This document shows positions 14,635 through 16,964 of a stretch of DNA of 16,964 bases, one piece after another. Source of the stretch: Streptosporangiaceae bacterium (GTDB lineage: Bacteria > Actinomycetota > Actinomycetes > Streptosporangiales > Streptosporangiaceae). A program made the position numbers and the translations under genes. The stretch lies in the NCBI GenBank assembly GCA_030040815.1, contig JASHSZ010000435.1, forward strand, positions 1 to 16,964, written 5' to 3'. Numbering within the stretch: position 1 is the first letter of the stretch; each line of letters begins with the position of its first letter. The notes below the pieces were generated by a model. The model had not been told where the DNA came from, ran no database searches, and saw only the letters and a program-made list of their open reading frames with translations.

Positions 14635-15936
14635 ATGCAGAATGTACTTGTGCCCCCGAAGATCCCGCCGGGCGACGACCCCGTGATCACCAGCCTGCTG
14701 CGCGCTCTGAGCGCGGAGCCGGACAACGTCCCGCTGCGGCTGCACGTAGCCGAATTGCTTCTCGAAGCTGGACTGGGCGCGGATGCCGTCGGTCACATCG
14801 CGCAGGCGCTGGCGGCCGCGCCGGATTCAGAGGCCGCTCGTGCCCTCATGGCCCAGGCGCTGGGCGAGAGCAGTCGGGAAGAGGCTCGCGGACCCATCCG
14901 CGCCGCTGGTGGCAGTTCGGCCGGGAACGCGACGACTCCTCGATCAACCGACTCCGGTGCTGGCGGGTTCGACTGGACGGCGGCTGAGCAGCAGGTGGGC
15001 GACATCATCCCGCCGACCTTCGCCGATGAAACCCGCCTGGCGGAGTCTCATGTCGATGCCTATAGCGCCGAGCGGCCCCTGGTCCGGCTCGCTGACGTCG
15101 GCGGGATGGACCTGGTGAAGAAGCGGCTGAACGCGGCGTTCCTGGTGCCGATGCGGAACCAGGAACTGCGGCGGCTGTATGGCAAGAGCCTGCGCGGCGG
15201 TCTACTCCTGTACGGGCCGCCGGGGTGCGGCAAGACGTTCATCGCCCGCGCCCTGGCCGGAGAACTCGGCGCGCACTTCCTGGCCGTCGGGATCTCCGAG
15301 GTGCTCGACATGTACCTGGGCCGCTCGGAGCAGAACCTGCACGATCTGTTCGAACTGGCCCGTCGGAAGGCACCGTGCGTACTCTTCTTCGACGAGATAG
15401 ACGCGCTCGGCCAGCGGCGCAGCCAGACCCGAAACGCCACGATCCGGACTACTGTCAACCAGCTTCTCCTGGAGCTGGACAATGTGACCGGAGACAATGA
15501 CGGCGTGTTCGTGCTGGCCGCCAGCAACCAGCCCTGGGATGTGGACGCCGCGCTGCGCCGGCCAGGCCGGCTCGACCGCACCATTCTGGTGCTGCCGCCG
15601 GACGCCCCGGCCCGCCGCGCGATCCTCTCCTACCACCTGCGAGACCGGCCCGTCGCCGGGATCGACCTGGGGGAACTCGCTCTGCGCACTGACGGGTACA
15701 GCGGCGCGGACCTTGCGCACGTCTGTGACACGGCCGCTGAGCGGGCACTGATCGACTCAGCCGACACCGGGACTGTGCGGATGATCGGGGCTGAGGACAT
15801 GGATGCGGCGCTGGCAGAGATACCGTCATCAACAGGGCTGTGGTTCGAGGCCGCGCGGGGCGTCGCCATGTTCGCAAACGAGGCCGGCGTGTACGACGAG
15901 CTTGCCGACTACTTGCGCAACCGCCGGATGCTGTGA
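14635..15936 (+). CDS. AAA+ ATPase (Cdc48/FtsH-like module) with N-terminal TPR-like segment
   Basis: From the ATG at 14635 this is 433 residues. Residues ~15-75 form a TPR-like helical pair region (PDNVPLRLHVAELLLEAG...AVGHIAQALAAAPDSEAA), and a polar linker follows to ~145. A classical AAA module starts at VRLADVGGMD (~150). Walker A is GPPGCGKT (194-201), the pore-loop region DMYLGRSEQNLHDLF, Walker B VLFFDEID (249-256), sensor 1 N298 in AASNQP, arginine fingers R309 and R312 in RRPGRLDR, and GYSGADL at ~354. No protease, DNA-binding or membrane domain follows, so it is probably an unfoldase or remodelling ATPase acting with partner proteins. The start was placed where the TPR-like fold begins; TTG 14482 would add 51 residues. 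The TPR gene follows after 1 nt. Confidence 0.85.
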   Translation: MQNVLVPPKIPPGDDPVITSLLRALSAEPDNVPLRLHVAELLLEAGLGADAVGHIAQALAAAPDSEAARALMAQALGESSREEARGPIRAAGGSSAGNATTPRSTDSGAGGFDWTAAEQQVGDIIPPTFADETRLAESHVDAYSAERPLVRLADVGGMDLVKKRLNAAFLVPMRNQELRRLYGKSLRGGLLLYGPPGCGKTFIARALAGELGAHFLAVGISEVLDMYLGRSEQNLHDLFELARRKAPCVLFFDEIDALGQRRSQTRNATIRTTVNQLLLELDNVTGDNDGVFVLAASNQPWDVDAALRRPGRLDRTILVLPPDAPARRAILSYHLRDRPVAGIDLGELALRTDGYSGADLAHVCDTAAERALIDSADTGTVRMIGAEDMDAALAEIPSSTGLWFEAARGVAMFANEAGVYDELADYLRNRRML

Positions 15937-15937
15937 C

Positions 15938-16690
15938 ATGACCCTGGGCAGCTCAGGACGTTCCGCGGGTGACCAGGTCCGCCGCGCCGCCCTGCTCGTC
16001 GACCTTGGCAGGCATAACGAGGCGGAGCCGCTGCTGCGGCGCGTCCTGGCCAGCTGCCCCGATCACCCCGACGCCCTGCGGACGCTGGCCCGCGCGCTCG
16101 GCAGGGCCGAGCGGTTCGCCGAGATGCTGCAGGTCACCGACAAGTGGACGACACAAGCCCCGGAGGACTACCGCTCTCATCAGTACCGCGCCAAGGCATT
16201 GATAGGCCTGGGAGCCGCAGCGGCGGCACTACCAGCGGCGCGCGAGGCGGTATGCCTGGCACCAGCTGCCGCCGCGCCCTATGCGACCCTGTGGCATGCA
16301 CTCTTGCTAACGGGTGACGTCCAGGACGCCCTGGAGGCCGCGCAGGAGTATTCCAGGCTCCAGCCGGGCGGCGGAGCCGGCCAACAAATGATCGCGTTGA
16401 CGAATCTTCGGCGGAACCAGATCGAACAAGCCGACGAGCCATCAACCCATGCGCTCGCCGCCGAACCTGGTTCTGTTAGTCGCCGCCTAACCCGAGCACT
16501 CGTGCAAGCTAAGCTCGGCAGACTAGATATCCTGCGCACCGAGATCCTCTCCGTACTCCAGCTGTCCCCAGACCAGAACACCCTCGAGACGGCGGCCGCA
16601 ATGATCAGGTACATAGGCAGGCCTGCTGAGCTTGCAGACCTCTACGAGATGATCCTGGCCGCACAAGACAAAGTCCCGCCCCGGCCTTGA
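15938..16690 (+). CDS. Tetratricopeptide-repeat protein
   Basis: A 250-residue helical protein with several TPR-like units, for example VRRAALLVDLGRHNEAEPLL (~14-33), HPDALRTLARALGRAERFAEM (~43-63), RAKALIGLGAAAAALPAA (~84-101) and ATLWHALLLTGDVQDALEAA (~116-135). It carries no enzyme motif, signal peptide or membrane segment, so a protein-interaction adaptor is likely. ATG 15938 lies 1 nt after the ATPase stop (TGACATG) without its own ribosome binding site, which implies translational coupling and probably a stable complex with the ATPase. An in-frame start at 15803 would lie inside the ATPase gene and add an unnatural cysteine/arginine-rich tail. The function of the pair is unknown. Confidence 0.82.
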   Translation: MTLGSSGRSAGDQVRRAALLVDLGRHNEAEPLLRRVLASCPDHPDALRTLARALGRAERFAEMLQVTDKWTTQAPEDYRSHQYRAKALIGLGAAAAALPAAREAVCLAPAAAAPYATLWHALLLTGDVQDALEAAQEYSRLQPGGGAGQQMIALTNLRRNQIEQADEPSTHALAAEPGSVSRRLTRALVQAKLGRLDILRTEILSVLQLSPDQNTLETAAAMIRYIGRPAELADLYEMILAAQDKVPPRP

Positions 16691-16710
16691 CTAGTCATGC
16701 TGCCTCCACT

Positions 16711-16725
16711 CCGGCCGACGGCCGG
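16711..16725 (+). terminator. Possible terminator hairpin after the TPR gene
   Basis: CCGGCC-GAC-GGCCGG forms a perfect 6-bp stem 21 nt after the TPR stop codon. There is no T-run, so it could be a weak or factor-assisted terminator, as is common in actinomycetes, or chance in GC-rich DNA. Confidence 0.3.
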
Positions 16726-16866
16726 CAGGCGCTTGCGCGGCAGGCCAGAGAGATCCCCTGATACAAAAACGCATAGACCGCAGTGCGTGCGGGTGTCCTC
16801 GTATGTTTCGCTCGGCTTCGCGCGAGTTGGCGGACAACATATGGGCGGACCTCAATGCACTTCAAA

Positions 16867-16964
16867 TCAGCGCACCTTCACACCACCGGCGTAGACCGCG
16901 CGGATGTTTTCCTTGATGTTTGCCAGGTCGAACGGGTCGCCCGCCAACACGACGATGTCCGCTC
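16867..16964 (-). CDS. Amidohydrolase, C-terminal fragment (5' part beyond window)
   Basis: The last 32 codons of a minus-strand gene are present, ending with TGA at 16867-16869. The peptide contains ADIVVLAGDPFDLANIKENI and then VYAGGVKVR before the stop. This is the typical C-terminal beta-sandwich end of metal-dependent amidohydrolases of the imidazolonepropionase/prolidase-like group, where DIVVL.GDPF and V..GG are recurrent. The catalytic domain is outside the window, so no substrate can be given. It converges on the TPR gene. Confidence 0.7.
   Translation of the reverse strand, partial: ADIVVLAGDPFDLANIKENIRAVYAGGVKVR

Overview
The window is high-GC DNA with tightly packed genes, GTG/TTG as well as ATG starts, strong GGAGG-type ribosome binding sites and a flavin/F420-type luciferase-family oxidoreductase. 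This points to an actinomycete (Actinomycetota). Family level cannot be decided from the sequence. No rRNA, tRNA, CRISPR array or intact transposase gene was seen.

Left part (1-2606): the 3' end of a transketolase-like gene (+) converges on a two-gene minus-strand unit, a dihydropyrimidinase/hydantoinase followed by a small FMN-binding PPOX-fold protein (35-bp overlap). The stop codon of the PPOX gene lies in a 24-bp tandem repeat present three times.

Centre (2760-10662): a compact six-gene plus-strand operon runs divergently from the hydantoinase gene. It encodes a fused [2Fe-2S]/molybdopterin xanthine-dehydrogenase-type hydroxylase, an SsnA-type aminohydrolase, a luciferase-like flavin oxidoreductase, a divergent aspartate-carbamoyltransferase-like protein, a YgeW-like carbamoyltransferase and a carbamate kinase. 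Gene junctions are 4-bp overlaps or gaps of 11-13 nt. A minus-strand 8-oxoguanine deaminase gene (10649-12037) meets the operon tail to tail. Together with the hydantoinase this is the gene content of the E. coli hyuA/ygeW/yqeA/ssnA/xdhD region and of the uric-acid-inducible clusters of gut anaerobes, rebuilt in an actinomycete. Inferred logic: purines are hydroxylated and deaminated, the ring is opened, ureido groups are moved to phosphate by the transcarbamylases, and carbamate kinase makes ATP from carbamoyl phosphate. The usual YgfK, YgeX, YgeY and FAD subunits are absent from the window. The luciferase-like enzyme may supply a redox step.

Right part (12038-16964): an accessory region with long non-coding stretches. 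It holds a HEAT-repeat protein, an AAA+ ATPase with an N-terminal TPR-like segment, and a TPR protein. A 16-bp motif (TGTCAATATGYACTAG) occurs upstream of the HEAT gene and again upstream of the ATPase gene. Before the ATPase there is also a coding-like remnant interrupted by a stop. This HEAT/AAA+/TPR set has no function I can name and is the best candidate for an undescribed system. The window closes with the last 32 codons of another amidohydrolase on the minus strand.
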